From Chitinophagaceae bacterium (lineage in GTDB: Bacteria; Bacteroidota; Bacteroidia; Chitinophagales; Chitinophagaceae), in NCBI GenBank assembly GCA_947481355.1, contig CANKGM010000051.1, positions 1-10,564 of the forward strand: a stretch of 10,564 nt of DNA. Reading direction: 5' to 3'. The translations under genes were made by a program, and so were the position numbers. Numbering within the stretch: the first letter of the stretch is position 1; every line of letters begins with the position of its first letter. A model generated the notes under the pieces. The model was not told the DNA's origin and searched no databases. It worked only from the letters and a program-made list of their open reading frames with translations. This document shows, piece after piece, positions 1-6,114 of the stretch.

Positions 1-580
1 AATCGAAGGACAATTGAGGACCGCAACTGGCAAAACAGCCGCCCGTCAGCTTCGCTCTCAAGACTTGGTACCTGGTGTAATTTACGGGGGTGCACACGAA
101 GTAAATTTTGTAACTACTGCAATTGCTTTGAAGCCTGTCGTTTACACACCAGACTTTCAAAGAGTCGAATTAAAAGTGGAAGGCAAAACCTATACTTGCA
201 TTTTGAAGGATCTTCAATTTGACAAAGTATCGGACAAGCTTACTCACATTGATTTGCTTGAGTTAGTTGAAGACAAAAAAGTTAATGCAACTATTCCTCT
301 AAAATTCACAGGCACTGCTGCTGGGGTTAAAGCCGGTGGTAAACTTGAGATCAGGCTTAAAGCTGTAAAAGTAAAGACTTTGCCTAAATACCTTAGGGAG
401 AACATTGAAGTAGATTTAACTAACCTTGAACTAAACGCGAATATCCGCGTTCAAGACATCGTAGCTGAGCATATTGAAATTCAGAATTCACCTCGTATTC
501 CAATTGCATCGGTTACCATGACGCGTCAACTTAAGCAGGAAGAGGCATCAGCTCCAGCTAAAGCTGCAGCAAAAAAATAA
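1..580 (+). CDS. rplY: 50S ribosomal protein L25, Ctc/TL5 type (5' end cut by window)
   Basis: Ribosomal protein L25 of the long Ctc/TL5 class, which binds 5S rRNA in the large subunit. The reading frame is open from base 2 and begins IEGQLRTATGK, so the true start lies a few codons left of the window; the TTG at 14 is only an internal Leu codon. The N-terminal 5S-binding domain (RTATGK, RQLR, LVPGVIYGG, then CILKDLQFD and HIDLLEL) covers roughly the first 90 residues. The C-terminal TL5 beta domain follows (IPLKFTGTAAGVKAGGKLE, later LELNANIRVQDI). The protein ends in an Ala/Lys-rich tail (APAKAAAKK). About 190 residues are visible, close to full family length. A strong terminator follows 20 bp after the stop, so this is the end of its transcription unit, whose upstream genes are out of view. 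Confidence 0.95.
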   Translation, partial: IEGQLRTATGKTAARQLRSQDLVPGVIYGGAHEVNFVTTAIALKPVVYTPDFQRVELKVEGKTYTCILKDLQFDKVSDKLTHIDLLELVEDKKVNATIPLKFTGTAAGVKAGGKLEIRLKAVKVKTLPKYLRENIEVDLTNLELNANIRVQDIVAEHIEIQNSPRIPIASVTMTRQLKQEEASAPAKAAAKK

Positions 581-600
581 AACAATAATCTATCTTTATG

Positions 601-630
601 GCCCTGTGATTTACTCACAGGGCTTTTTTT
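601..630 (+). terminator. Intrinsic terminator of rplY, abutting the pth start codon
   Basis: A perfect 9-bp stem pairs GCCCTGTGA (601-609) with TCACAGGGC (615-623) around the 5-nt loop TTTAC, followed by seven T residues (624-630). This is a textbook rho-independent terminator for the rplY transcript. The T-tract ends at 630 and the pth ATG begins at 631, so no leader sequence lies between terminator and gene. Confidence 0.93.
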
Positions 631-1203
631 ATGGATAAATTTTTAATTGTCGGACTAGGTAATATTGGCGCTGAATATGAACATACTCGGCATAATATAG
701 GCTTTGACATACTTGATTATTTTGTCAGTAAACATAAAAGCGAATTTTTATCGGATCGATTGGCGTATAAGGCAGAGGTTAAACTCAAAGGCAAATTGAT
801 TATTTGTATCAAGCCTACAACTTATATGAATTTAAGTGGTAAGGCAGTAAAGTATTGGATGGATAAGGAAAAAATTGATCCAACTCGATTACTCATTCTT
901 GTTGATGAAATTGCCGTGCCGCTAGATAAAATTAAAATTAAGCCTGCAGGAAGTGATGGGGGCCATAATGGGTTAAAGAGTATTCAAGAATTGCTCGCAA
1001 CCGTTCAGTACCCTCGTTTGCGATTTGGTGTTGGAAATGATTTTCCAAGAGGCATGCAGGTTGAGTATGTATTAGGTAAGTGGGCAAAAAAAGAGTTGCC
1101 GGTAGTGGTAAAAAAAATTGAAGCATCTGCTGATGCCATTGAGCAATTTGTTTTGACAGGTTTGGATAAAACAATGGCAGCAATGAATAACTTGATATTT
1201 TAA
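631..1203 (+). CDS. pth: Peptidyl-tRNA hydrolase
   Basis: Cytoplasmic peptidyl-tRNA hydrolase, which cleaves the ester bond of peptidyl-tRNAs dropped by stalled ribosomes and so recycles tRNA. Its 190 residues fit the bacterial Pth family. Visible signatures are FLIVGLGNIG with Asn11, HTRHNIGFDILD with the catalytic His21, KPTTYMNLSG with the substrate-binding Asn67, VDEIAVPL with Asp92 at the position of the catalytic aspartate, and GSDGGHNGLKSI with Asn113. All catalytic and peptide-binding positions known for the family are present. The ATG at 631 is supported by the normal family N-terminus (MDKFLIVGLGN). The rplY-pth order is common in bacteria. The ATG touches the T-tract of the upstream terminator, so transcription presumably comes from read-through or from a start site inside or near the hairpin. 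Confidence 0.97.
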   Translation: MDKFLIVGLGNIGAEYEHTRHNIGFDILDYFVSKHKSEFLSDRLAYKAEVKLKGKLIICIKPTTYMNLSGKAVKYWMDKEKIDPTRLLILVDEIAVPLDKIKIKPAGSDGGHNGLKSIQELLATVQYPRLRFGVGNDFPRGMQVEYVLGKWAKKELPVVVKKIEASADAIEQFVLTGLDKTMAAMNNLIF

Positions 1204-1208
1204 AATCC

Positions 1209-1239
1209 TTTGTACACGTTATTTTTTCCGATTTTTTTG
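1209..1239 (+). promoter_or_regulatory. Possible Bacteroidota-type promoter for the FAH gene
   Basis: TTTG at 1209-1212 is followed after exactly 19 bp by TTTTTTTG at 1232-1239, a 7 of 8 match to the -7 box TAnnTTTG used by the Bacteroidota primary sigma factor. A start near 1246 would leave a leader of about 47 nt before the ATG at 1293. The region is T-rich, so the match could be chance. Confidence 0.3.
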
Positions 1240-1292
1240 TCACCTTTATCCTGCTAGTTGAAAAATAATACAAAACCCCAAAATAGAAATAC

Positions 1293-1904
1293 ATGAAGTT
1301 TTTTTGTATCGGAAGAAATTATGTAGAACATGCCAAAGAACTCGGAAATGAGGTGCCAGACGAACCAGTAATTTTTATGAAGCCTAAGAGTGCATTACTT
1401 GCACCAAATGTGCCGTTCTACTATCCAGAATTCACTAATGAGTTGCATTATGAATGTGAGTTGGTTCTTCGGATTTCAAAAAATGGAAAGTATATAACCG
1501 AAAAATCTGCTCCTGCTTTTTTTGATGCCATAACAGTAGGAATTGATTTTACAGCCCGGGATATTCAAAATGAATTGAAGAAAAAAGGGCTTCCTTGGGA
1601 GAAAGCAAAAGCATGGGATAACTCTGCCGTAGTAGGAAAATGGAAGACACTTGATGCTACAATAGATAATGGGAATATTAATTTCTCCATGACCAAAAAT
1701 GGAGAGGTAGTTCAAAAAGGTAATTCAAATCAAATGATTCATGATTTCAATAAGATCATCGCTCATATTTCAAATTATTTTTCACTCAACATCGGGGATA
1801 TGATTTTTACTGGAACGCCTGCAGGAGTAGGCGAAGTAGTAGTCGGAGAGGAGTTAGAAGGATTCTTGGAAAATGAGTCTCTATTCAAGATTAAGGTGCA
1901 GTAG
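1293..1904 (+). CDS. Fumarylacetoacetate hydrolase (FAH) family protein, FAHD1/YcgM-like
   Basis: Single-domain FAH-superfamily enzyme of 203 residues. This is the size of the FAHD1/YcgM group, whose members act on small 2-oxo acids (acylpyruvate hydrolysis, oxaloacetate decarboxylation); the actual substrate cannot be read from sequence. Family features are the N-terminus FCIGRNYVEHAKEL with His13, the metal-site motif LHYECEL with Glu54 and Glu56, the third metal ligand Asp85 in GIDFTARDIQ, the segment KKKGLPWEKAKAWD with Lys106 where FAHD1 has its catalytic lysine, and IFTGTPAGVG near 171-180. The ATG at 1293 gives the usual family N-terminus. It sits 89 bp after pth, on the same strand, with a possible promoter in the gap. 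The genes around it do not form a tyrosine-degradation cluster, so a housekeeping 2-oxo acid role is more likely than homogentisate catabolism. Confidence 0.92.
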   Translation: MKFFCIGRNYVEHAKELGNEVPDEPVIFMKPKSALLAPNVPFYYPEFTNELHYECELVLRISKNGKYITEKSAPAFFDAITVGIDFTARDIQNELKKKGLPWEKAKAWDNSAVVGKWKTLDATIDNGNINFSMTKNGEVVQKGNSNQMIHDFNKIIAHISNYFSLNIGDMIFTGTPAGVGEVVVGEELEGFLENESLFKIKVQ

Positions 1905-2002
1905 CCAATTGGCCAAAACGGCATTTCTTTCTTATTCTATGATGTTAATCTTCTTTTTTGCCAAAGAACTTGCGTAGATTAGAGCGATTCAACAGGCAAA
2001 CC

Positions 2003-2485
2003 ATGGAGCAAGAAGTATTTATTCAAAAATTGCAACGTCCTCTTTGGTTTCGATTTTTTTTATTGAAAGCATTGCCCGCCGCTTTTTTTGCGGGCATAAA
2101 AATTCATAGTTTATCATCTGAAAGCGCTACAATTAGCATTCGTTTTTCTTGGCTTACTCAAAATCCCTTTAAGTCAATTTACTTTGCCTGTTTAGCCATG
2201 GCTGCAGAAATGAGCTCGGGTATTTTAGCATTAATTCATTCACAGCACATAAAGCCTAACATATCCATGTTGGTGGTAGGGATGAAAGTTGATTTTCATA
2301 AAAAAGCCGTTGGGCAAATTCATTTTGAATGCCAAGATGGAAGTATGATTCATACTGCAATTGAAAATTCTATGAAAACCCAAATAGGTCAAACCATCAC
2401 AACACATTCACGTGGGTTAAATGAGGATGGAGTTCCTGTAGCAGATTTTTATATTACCTGGTCATTCAAACAAAAAATAAAATAG
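2003..2485 (+). CDS. DUF4442 domain protein (hotdog-fold, thioesterase-like)
   Basis: A protein of about 160 residues that I recognise as DUF4442, a domain of presumed hotdog fold related to acyl-CoA thioesterases, without an established substrate. Typical segments, numbered from the chosen start, are RPLWFRFFLLKALPAAFFAGI (about 11-31), WLTQNPFKSIYFACLAMAAEMSSG (about 50-73), SMLVVGMKVDFHKKA (about 87-101) and the C-terminal end VADFYITWSFK. I chose the ATG at 2003 (MEQEVFIQ) because the conserved region starts soon after it. An in-frame TTG at 1958 would add 15 basic residues and cannot be excluded; an in-frame stop at 1946 rules out anything longer. Its stop lies 6 bp before the MBL gene start, so the two are almost certainly co-transcribed. 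No signal peptide is evident. Confidence 0.85.
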   Translation: MEQEVFIQKLQRPLWFRFFLLKALPAAFFAGIKIHSLSSESATISIRFSWLTQNPFKSIYFACLAMAAEMSSGILALIHSQHIKPNISMLVVGMKVDFHKKAVGQIHFECQDGSMIHTAIENSMKTQIGQTITTHSRGLNEDGVPVADFYITWSFKQKIK

Positions 2486-2491
2486 TTTAAA

Positions 2492-3895
2492 ATGAAAATA
2501 GCATTTCATGGAGCTGCACGATGTGTTACAGGATCAAAGCACCTGCTTACATTAGATAACAATAGAAAGATTTTACTTGATTGTGGTATGTTTCAGGGCA
2601 TGGGTCAGCAAACTGATGTCTTAAATAGGAATTGGGGATTCACACCAAGTGAAGTTGATTACTTGATACTTTCTCATGCTCATATCGATCATAGTGGATT
2701 AATTCCAAAACTTGTTAAAGACGGATTTAAAGGAAAAATATTTTCTACACCAGCTACCAGAGAACTCGCGGGAGTATTGCTCGAAGATTCTGCTGGTATA
2801 CAAGAGGATGATATAAAGTATGCCAATAAGAAACGCAAGGCATTAGGACAACCATTTTTAAAGCCATTGTATACACGCGATGAGGCTTTAGCTGCAATGG
2901 ATCAATTTCACGTAGTGGATTATGGCAATTGGTTTAAGATTGAAGAAGGAATCGAATTGATGTACACGGATGTAGGCCATATTATTGGAAGTGCTGCTGT
3001 TCATTTACGAATCAATAATAATGGGAAAGTAGAACAGTTGACCTTCAGCGGTGATGTAGGTAGATATAGGGATGTTATTCTTCGTTCTCCAGAAAAATTT
3101 TCGCAAGCCGATTATATCCTTCTTGAATCTACTTATGGAAACTCGCTCCATGATTTACATGTGCCTACTCCTGATCAGTTGTTGGAATGGATAGAGCGTA
3201 CCTGTGTTAAAAGAAAAGGGAAGCTGATCATTCCTGCTTTTAGTGTTGGTAGAACTCAGGAAATACTCTATGCATTAAATCAACTGGAGTTAGAGAGAAG
3301 GTTACCCGAGCTTGATTATTTTGTTGATAGTCCGTTGAGCATAGAAGCTACTGAAATCGTAAAAAAGTATCCTCAGTATTTTAATAATACTATTCAAAAG
3401 ATTTTAAAGAATGACGAAGATCCTATTAAGTTTATGGGGTTAGAGTATATCAAGACCGTTGAAGAATCTAAGTTGCTAAACTTTAGAGATGAGCCTTGTG
3501 TGATCATTTCAGCAAGTGGCATGGCAGATGCTGGTAGAGTAAAGCATCATATCAGCAATAATATAGAGAATTCTCGAAATAGTATTTTAATGGTGGGGTA
3601 TTGCGAGCCACACTCCTTAGGCGCTAGACTTCAGCAAGGACGCAAAGAAGTTAACATCTACGGAGTTAGTCATGAAATTCATGCTGAAATCGGAAACATT
3701 CGAAGCATGAGTGCACATGGTGATTATGAAGATTTATCACAATTCCTTTCTTGCCAAGATCCTAAGTTGGTAAAGAAATTATTTGTTGTACATGGTGAAT
3801 TCAATGTGCAAACCGATTTTAAGGAACGTTTATTGAGAAAAGGGTTTACTGATGTTGAGGTTCCTGAATTGCATCAGGAAGTGGGGTTGGGGTAG
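2492..3895 (+). CDS. Metallo-beta-lactamase fold, beta-CASP RNase-like protein
   Basis: A 467-residue protein of the MBL/beta-CASP type with a C-terminal RMMBL segment, the architecture of CPSF73/YSH1-like RNA nucleases. Zinc-site motifs are complete: HAHIDH at 62-67 inside SHAHIDHSG, His163 in DVGHIIGSA, Asp188 in FSGDVG, His409 in SAHGDY, and His434 in VVHGE. The beta-CASP insertion spans roughly 210-390 and contains LLESTYGN, IPAFSVGRTQEILY, VDSPLS and ISASGMADAGR. The most likely role is zinc-dependent RNA endo- or exonuclease activity in the cytoplasm, inferred from family. ATG at 2492 gives MKIAFHGAARCVTGS, the usual beginning of these proteins. The last codons are unusually G-rich (GGGGTTGGGG just before the TAG stop) and run directly into the heptad repeat array, which may act as the gene's terminator. 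Confidence 0.93.
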   Translation: MKIAFHGAARCVTGSKHLLTLDNNRKILLDCGMFQGMGQQTDVLNRNWGFTPSEVDYLILSHAHIDHSGLIPKLVKDGFKGKIFSTPATRELAGVLLEDSAGIQEDDIKYANKKRKALGQPFLKPLYTRDEALAAMDQFHVVDYGNWFKIEEGIELMYTDVGHIIGSAAVHLRINNNGKVEQLTFSGDVGRYRDVILRSPEKFSQADYILLESTYGNSLHDLHVPTPDQLLEWIERTCVKRKGKLIIPAFSVGRTQEILYALNQLELERRLPELDYFVDSPLSIEATEIVKKYPQYFNNTIQKILKNDEDPIKFMGLEYIKTVEESKLLNFRDEPCVIISASGMADAGRVKHHISNNIENSRNSILMVGYCEPHSLGARLQQGRKEVNIYGVSHEIHAEIGNIRSMSAHGDYEDLSQFLSCQDPKLVKKLFVVHGEFNVQTDFKERLLRKGFTDVEVPELHQEVGLG

Positions 3896-3898
3896 ATC

Positions 3899-3968
3899 GC
3901 TTAACGCTTGGCGCTTTACGCTGGACGCTTTACGCTTGGCGCTTGGCGCTTGACGCTGAATGCTATTA
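3899..3968 (+). repeat. Heptad repeat array, left arm (ten 7-bp units, GCTnnnn)
   Basis: Ten consecutive 7-bp units in perfect register, each starting with GCT. The best-preserved units are GCTTGGC (3906, 3934, 3941), GCTTTAC (3913, 3927) and GCTGGAC (3920). Units become more degenerate at both ends: GCTTAAC at 3899, GCTTGAC at 3948, GCTGAAT at 3955 and GCTATTA at 3962. The array starts 3 bp after the MBL stop codon. Bases 3906-3943 form a perfect 38-bp inverted repeat with 4093-4130 in the right arm. It is non-coding and sits between convergent genes. A role as bidirectional terminator or RNA-stabilising hairpin is inference. Confidence 0.92.
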
Positions 3969-4039
3969 GTTGTAATTTTTGGAGTTGATTATGCAGAGTA
4001 TAGAATATCTATAATAAAATTTTGATTATTACTTTGGCT

Positions 4040-4130
4040 CTTCAACCCCAAACTCCCAACTCAAAGCGCCAAGCGTAAAGCGTAAAGCGTCCAGCGCCAA
4101 GCGTAAAGCGTCCAGCGTAAAGCGCCAAGC
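4040..4130 (-). repeat. Heptad repeat array, right arm (thirteen 7-bp units, inverted)
   Basis: Read on the - strand, 4130 down to 4068 holds nine clean 7-bp units of the same three types as the left arm: GCTTGGC (three), GCTTTAC (four) and GCTGGAC (two). They are followed in register by the degenerate unit GCTTTGA (4067-4061) and then three units of a second type, GTTGGGA (4060-4054), GTTTGGG (4053-4047) and GTTGAAG (4046-4040). The register is unbroken over 91 bp. The first 38 bp (4130-4093) are exactly complementary to 3906-3943, so an RNA made from either strand could fold a long hairpin with a loop of about 149 nt. The arm ends 9 bp beyond the stop codon of the TPM gene. Confidence 0.92.
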
Positions 4131-4139
4131 TTTCATCGT

Positions 4140-4910
4140 CTACCAATCCCCACCAGCTCCGCCACCTCCGAAACTTCCACCACCGAAACCGCCGAAACCG
4201 CCTCCACTGCTTCCTCCAAACCCAGAGCTTCCGCCTCCGCCCAACGGGAAGAAAAATGGTGCTCCAAATCCGCTACGACCACGCCTATTGTACATTCCAC
4301 CACCTCCGCCTCCACGTCTATTGACAAAAAGGAAGAATAGAATCATGATGATCATGATTAATAAGCCAGGTCTTTTTCCTGAAGTCCCTTTTCTATTTGA
4401 ATAATTTTCTGGGGCTTTGTATTCTCCTTTCGTTGCTGCAATGATGGCATCAGTTCCTTGATCTAGACCTCTGTAAAAATCATTTCCTTTAAAGTTTGGT
4501 TTGATTTCATTGTCGATGATGCTCTTTGCTGTAATGTCTGGTAATGCTCCTTCAAGTCCATATCCAGTGGCAATCCATATCTTACGATCATCCTTTGCAA
4601 CTAGTAGAAGGATTCCATTATTAAATTCTTTGTTTCCAATGCCCCATGCTCTACCTAGTGCAACAGCATAATCTGCTATGTCTCTGTCACCAGTAGTTGC
4701 AATAATCACAACCGCTACTTGATTGGAAGTTGAGTCGTCGTATGTGGTAAGCTTTCGTTCAAGCGCCTCTTGCTGATCGGGTGCCAGGGTATTGGTGTAG
4801 TCGACAACAAGTTTTTGTGGATTGGGCTTTGCAGGCAATTCTTTTTCAATCTGAGCATAGACTGAACAGGCAAAAAACAAGGATAAGCTAAGTAAGAGTT
4901 GTTTTATCAT
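4140..4910 (-). CDS. Secreted/membrane TPM-domain protein, YgcG-like, with Gly-rich tail
   Basis: A 256-residue TPM-domain (YgcG-family) protein. In order: signal peptide (about 1-19, MIKQLLLSLSLFFACSVYA, cut before Gln20), TPM domain at roughly 34-160 (VVDYTNTLAPDQQEALERKL, NQVAVVIIATTGD, GRAWGIGNKEFNNGILLLVA, IWIATGYGLEGALPD), one transmembrane helix at about 182-196 (LLIMIIMILFFLFV), then a tail very rich in Gly, Ser and Phe that ends GGGGAGGDW. A Gly-rich tail ending this way is usual for the family, so the low-complexity end is real coding sequence. TPM domains have been linked to phosphatase activity and, in plants, to photosystem II repair; the bacterial role is unclear. The start ATG overlaps the stop of the preceding TPM gene by 4 bp (ATGA), so the two are translationally coupled. 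Confidence 0.92.
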   Translation of the reverse strand: MIKQLLLSLSLFFACSVYAQIEKELPAKPNPQKLVVDYTNTLAPDQQEALERKLTTYDDSTSNQVAVVIIATTGDRDIADYAVALGRAWGIGNKEFNNGILLLVAKDDRKIWIATGYGLEGALPDITAKSIIDNEIKPNFKGNDFYRGLDQGTDAIIAATKGEYKAPENYSNRKGTSGKRPGLLIMIIMILFFLFVNRRGGGGGGMYNRRGRSGFGAPFFFPLGGGGSSGFGGSSGGGFGGFGGGSFGGGGAGGDW

Positions 4911-5371
4911 TTTCCAAATACAATCCCGTCGGATAGCTCGTTTTTATCATCTTTAGAATGGGGGAAATGTTCTGTTAAGGCAGTTCCTATGGCTTTGATC
5001 ATATTGCAAATCCCATTCGAAATTTCATTCTGGTTAAATTGAGCAATGATTTTCTCTACTTCGTTATTCCAGAATGTTTGTCCAAGTCGTTGATGTATGC
5101 CTTCATCACCAAAGACGGCCAATTGTTTGTCTTTAAGTGCTATATAAACCAGTACAGCATTTCTGTCTTGTGTTTGATGCATATTCAATTCTCCAAATAA
5201 TTCTATTGCTCGATCAACTGGATTGATGAAACTGCATTTGCTTTCAACAAAAAGTCTAATCTCGCCTGAAGTTTGCAATTCAGCAGAACGGATGGCTTCT
5301 ACCATCCGTTCCTCTTCTTCTTTAGTGAAGAATGATTGCTTTTTTGTTGAAAATAAATTGAATAGGTTCAA
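4907..5371 (-). CDS. Short TPM-domain protein, probably cytoplasmic
   Basis: A 154-residue protein whose body is one TPM domain: FFTKEEEERMVEAIRSAELQTSGEIRLFVE, then AVLVYIALKDKQLAVFGDEGIHQRLGQTFWNNEVEKI, then GICNMIKAIGTALTEHFP. It has no signal peptide, no transmembrane helix and no Gly-rich tail, unlike its neighbour, so it probably acts in the cytoplasm or on the inner face of the membrane. It lies 9 bp after lemA and overlaps the next gene by 4 bp. The lemA-TPM-TPM order is one I associate with Bacteroidota genomes. The two TPM proteins may work as a pair with LemA, but no biochemical role is secure. Confidence 0.9.
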   Translation of the reverse strand: MNLFNLFSTKKQSFFTKEEEERMVEAIRSAELQTSGEIRLFVESKCSFINPVDRAIELFGELNMHQTQDRNAVLVYIALKDKQLAVFGDEGIHQRLGQTFWNNEVEKIIAQFNQNEISNGICNMIKAIGTALTEHFPHSKDDKNELSDGIVFGK

Positions 5372-5380
5372 GTTGTTGTT

Positions 5381-5974
5381 TTATTTGAAGTCTACAGTTG
5401 GTGCTTTTTCAGCTCCGGCTTCAGCAGCAAAAAATCCTTTTTCTTTGAATCCAAATAATCCACTGAATAAAACCATTGGAAATTTCTTTACGCTTGTATT
5501 GTATTCCTGAACAGCAGTATTGAAATCATTTCTAGATACTTTGATTCTATTTTCTGTGCCTTCAAGTTGTGCTTGTAAGTCGCGAAAAGCATCTGTAGCT
5601 TTTAGCTCTGGATATTTTTCCATGGTAACCAATAACCTTCCAATTGCGCCAGAAAGTTGTCCTTGGGCCTTTTGAAATTCGGCTACTTTTTCCGGACTAA
5701 GATTGCTTACGTCAATCTTGGTTTGGGTAGCTTGTGCTCTTGCATTAACGACTGCCTCTAGTGTGCTTTTTTCGAAGTTAGCAGCGCCTTTAACCGTATT
5801 GACCAAATTTGGTATAAGATCAGATCTGCGTTGGTAATCACTTTCTACATTGGCCCATTTGCCTTTTACATTCTGGTCTTGTTGAACCAAATTGTTATAT
5901 CCGCCACAGCTACATCCGCCAAGTAATAAAATGAAAGCAAGGATGGAAATCAAAACAATGTTACGTGTGCTCAT
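5381..5974 (-). CDS. lemA: LemA family protein
   Basis: LemA-family protein of 197 residues. The N-terminus has a hydrophobic segment (about 6-20) running into LLLGGCSCGG, where Cys21 could be a lipoprotein cleavage site, although LGGC is not a perfect lipobox; a membrane anchor is the alternative. After that comes the conserved LemA helical domain: GYNNLVQQDQNVKGKWANVESDYQRRSDLIPNLVNTVKG (about 25-63), then ARAQATQTKIDVSN, LLVTMEKYPELKATDAFRDLQAQLEGTENRI and FNTAVQEYNTSVKKFP. LemA proteins are alpha-helical envelope proteins of unknown molecular function. It is the first gene of the lemA-TPM-TPM operon. ATG at 5974 gives MSTRNIVLIS; I found no convincing promoter in the 140 bp upstream. Confidence 0.95.
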   Translation of the reverse strand: MSTRNIVLISILAFILLLGGCSCGGYNNLVQQDQNVKGKWANVESDYQRRSDLIPNLVNTVKGAANFEKSTLEAVVNARAQATQTKIDVSNLSPEKVAEFQKAQGQLSGAIGRLLVTMEKYPELKATDAFRDLQAQLEGTENRIKVSRNDFNTAVQEYNTSVKKFPMVLFSGLFGFKEKGFFAAEAGAEKAPTVDFK

Positions 5975-6059
5975 GTATTTTTATATTTTTGTTCGTGCTT
6001 AAAGATAGATTTTCGTATCGAGTGGTTGCATCAAAATCAGAAATTTATTTAAAATATGG

Positions 6060-6114
6060 GTCAGGGGTTGGGTGTTTGGGGTTTAAATACAATTCCTAAC
6101 CTCCAACTCCCAAC
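6060..6114. repeat. Second heptad inverted repeat (GTTnGGn units) at the pgk 3' end
   Basis: On the + strand four 7-bp units run in register: GTCAGGG (6060), GTTGGGT (6067), GTTTGGG (6074) and GTTTAAA (6081). On the - strand three units run towards them: GTTGGGA (6114-6108), GTTGGAG (6107-6101) and GTTAGGA (6100-6094). The arms pair imperfectly (about 6067-6083 with 6098-6114; by eye three mismatches and one G-T pair) around a short AT-rich loop. GTTGGGA and GTTTGGG also occur in the right arm of the larger array at 4047-4060. The TAG stop of pgk (6116-6114) shares its last base with the first - strand unit. The element is probably the pgk terminator or 3' stabiliser; that function is inferred. 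Confidence 0.75.

Noticed and set aside
938..1294. 118-codon frame on the - strand opposite the pth 3' end
   Set aside because: It overlaps a well-supported gene for most of its length and has no recognisable protein features.
1905..1930. Terminator after the FAH gene (overlapping palindromes CCAATTGG and TTGGCCAA)
   Set aside because: Stems are short, overlap each other and lack a clear T-tract, so I could not support a terminator.
3899..4130. CRISPR array or spacer-repeat system
   Set aside because: Units are 7 bp with no spacers and arms are inverted, unlike the 20-50 bp direct repeats with unique spacers of CRISPR; no cas genes are present.
4133..4327. Open frame on the - strand coding a Val/Glu/Ala-rich 64-residue peptide
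   Set aside because: It is the shifted-frame shadow of the Gly-rich tail of the YgcG-like gene; GGN codon runs read out of frame keep the frame open.
5223..5510. 95-codon + strand frame opposite lemA and the short TPM gene
   Set aside because: It spans the junction of two solid - strand genes and has no independent support.
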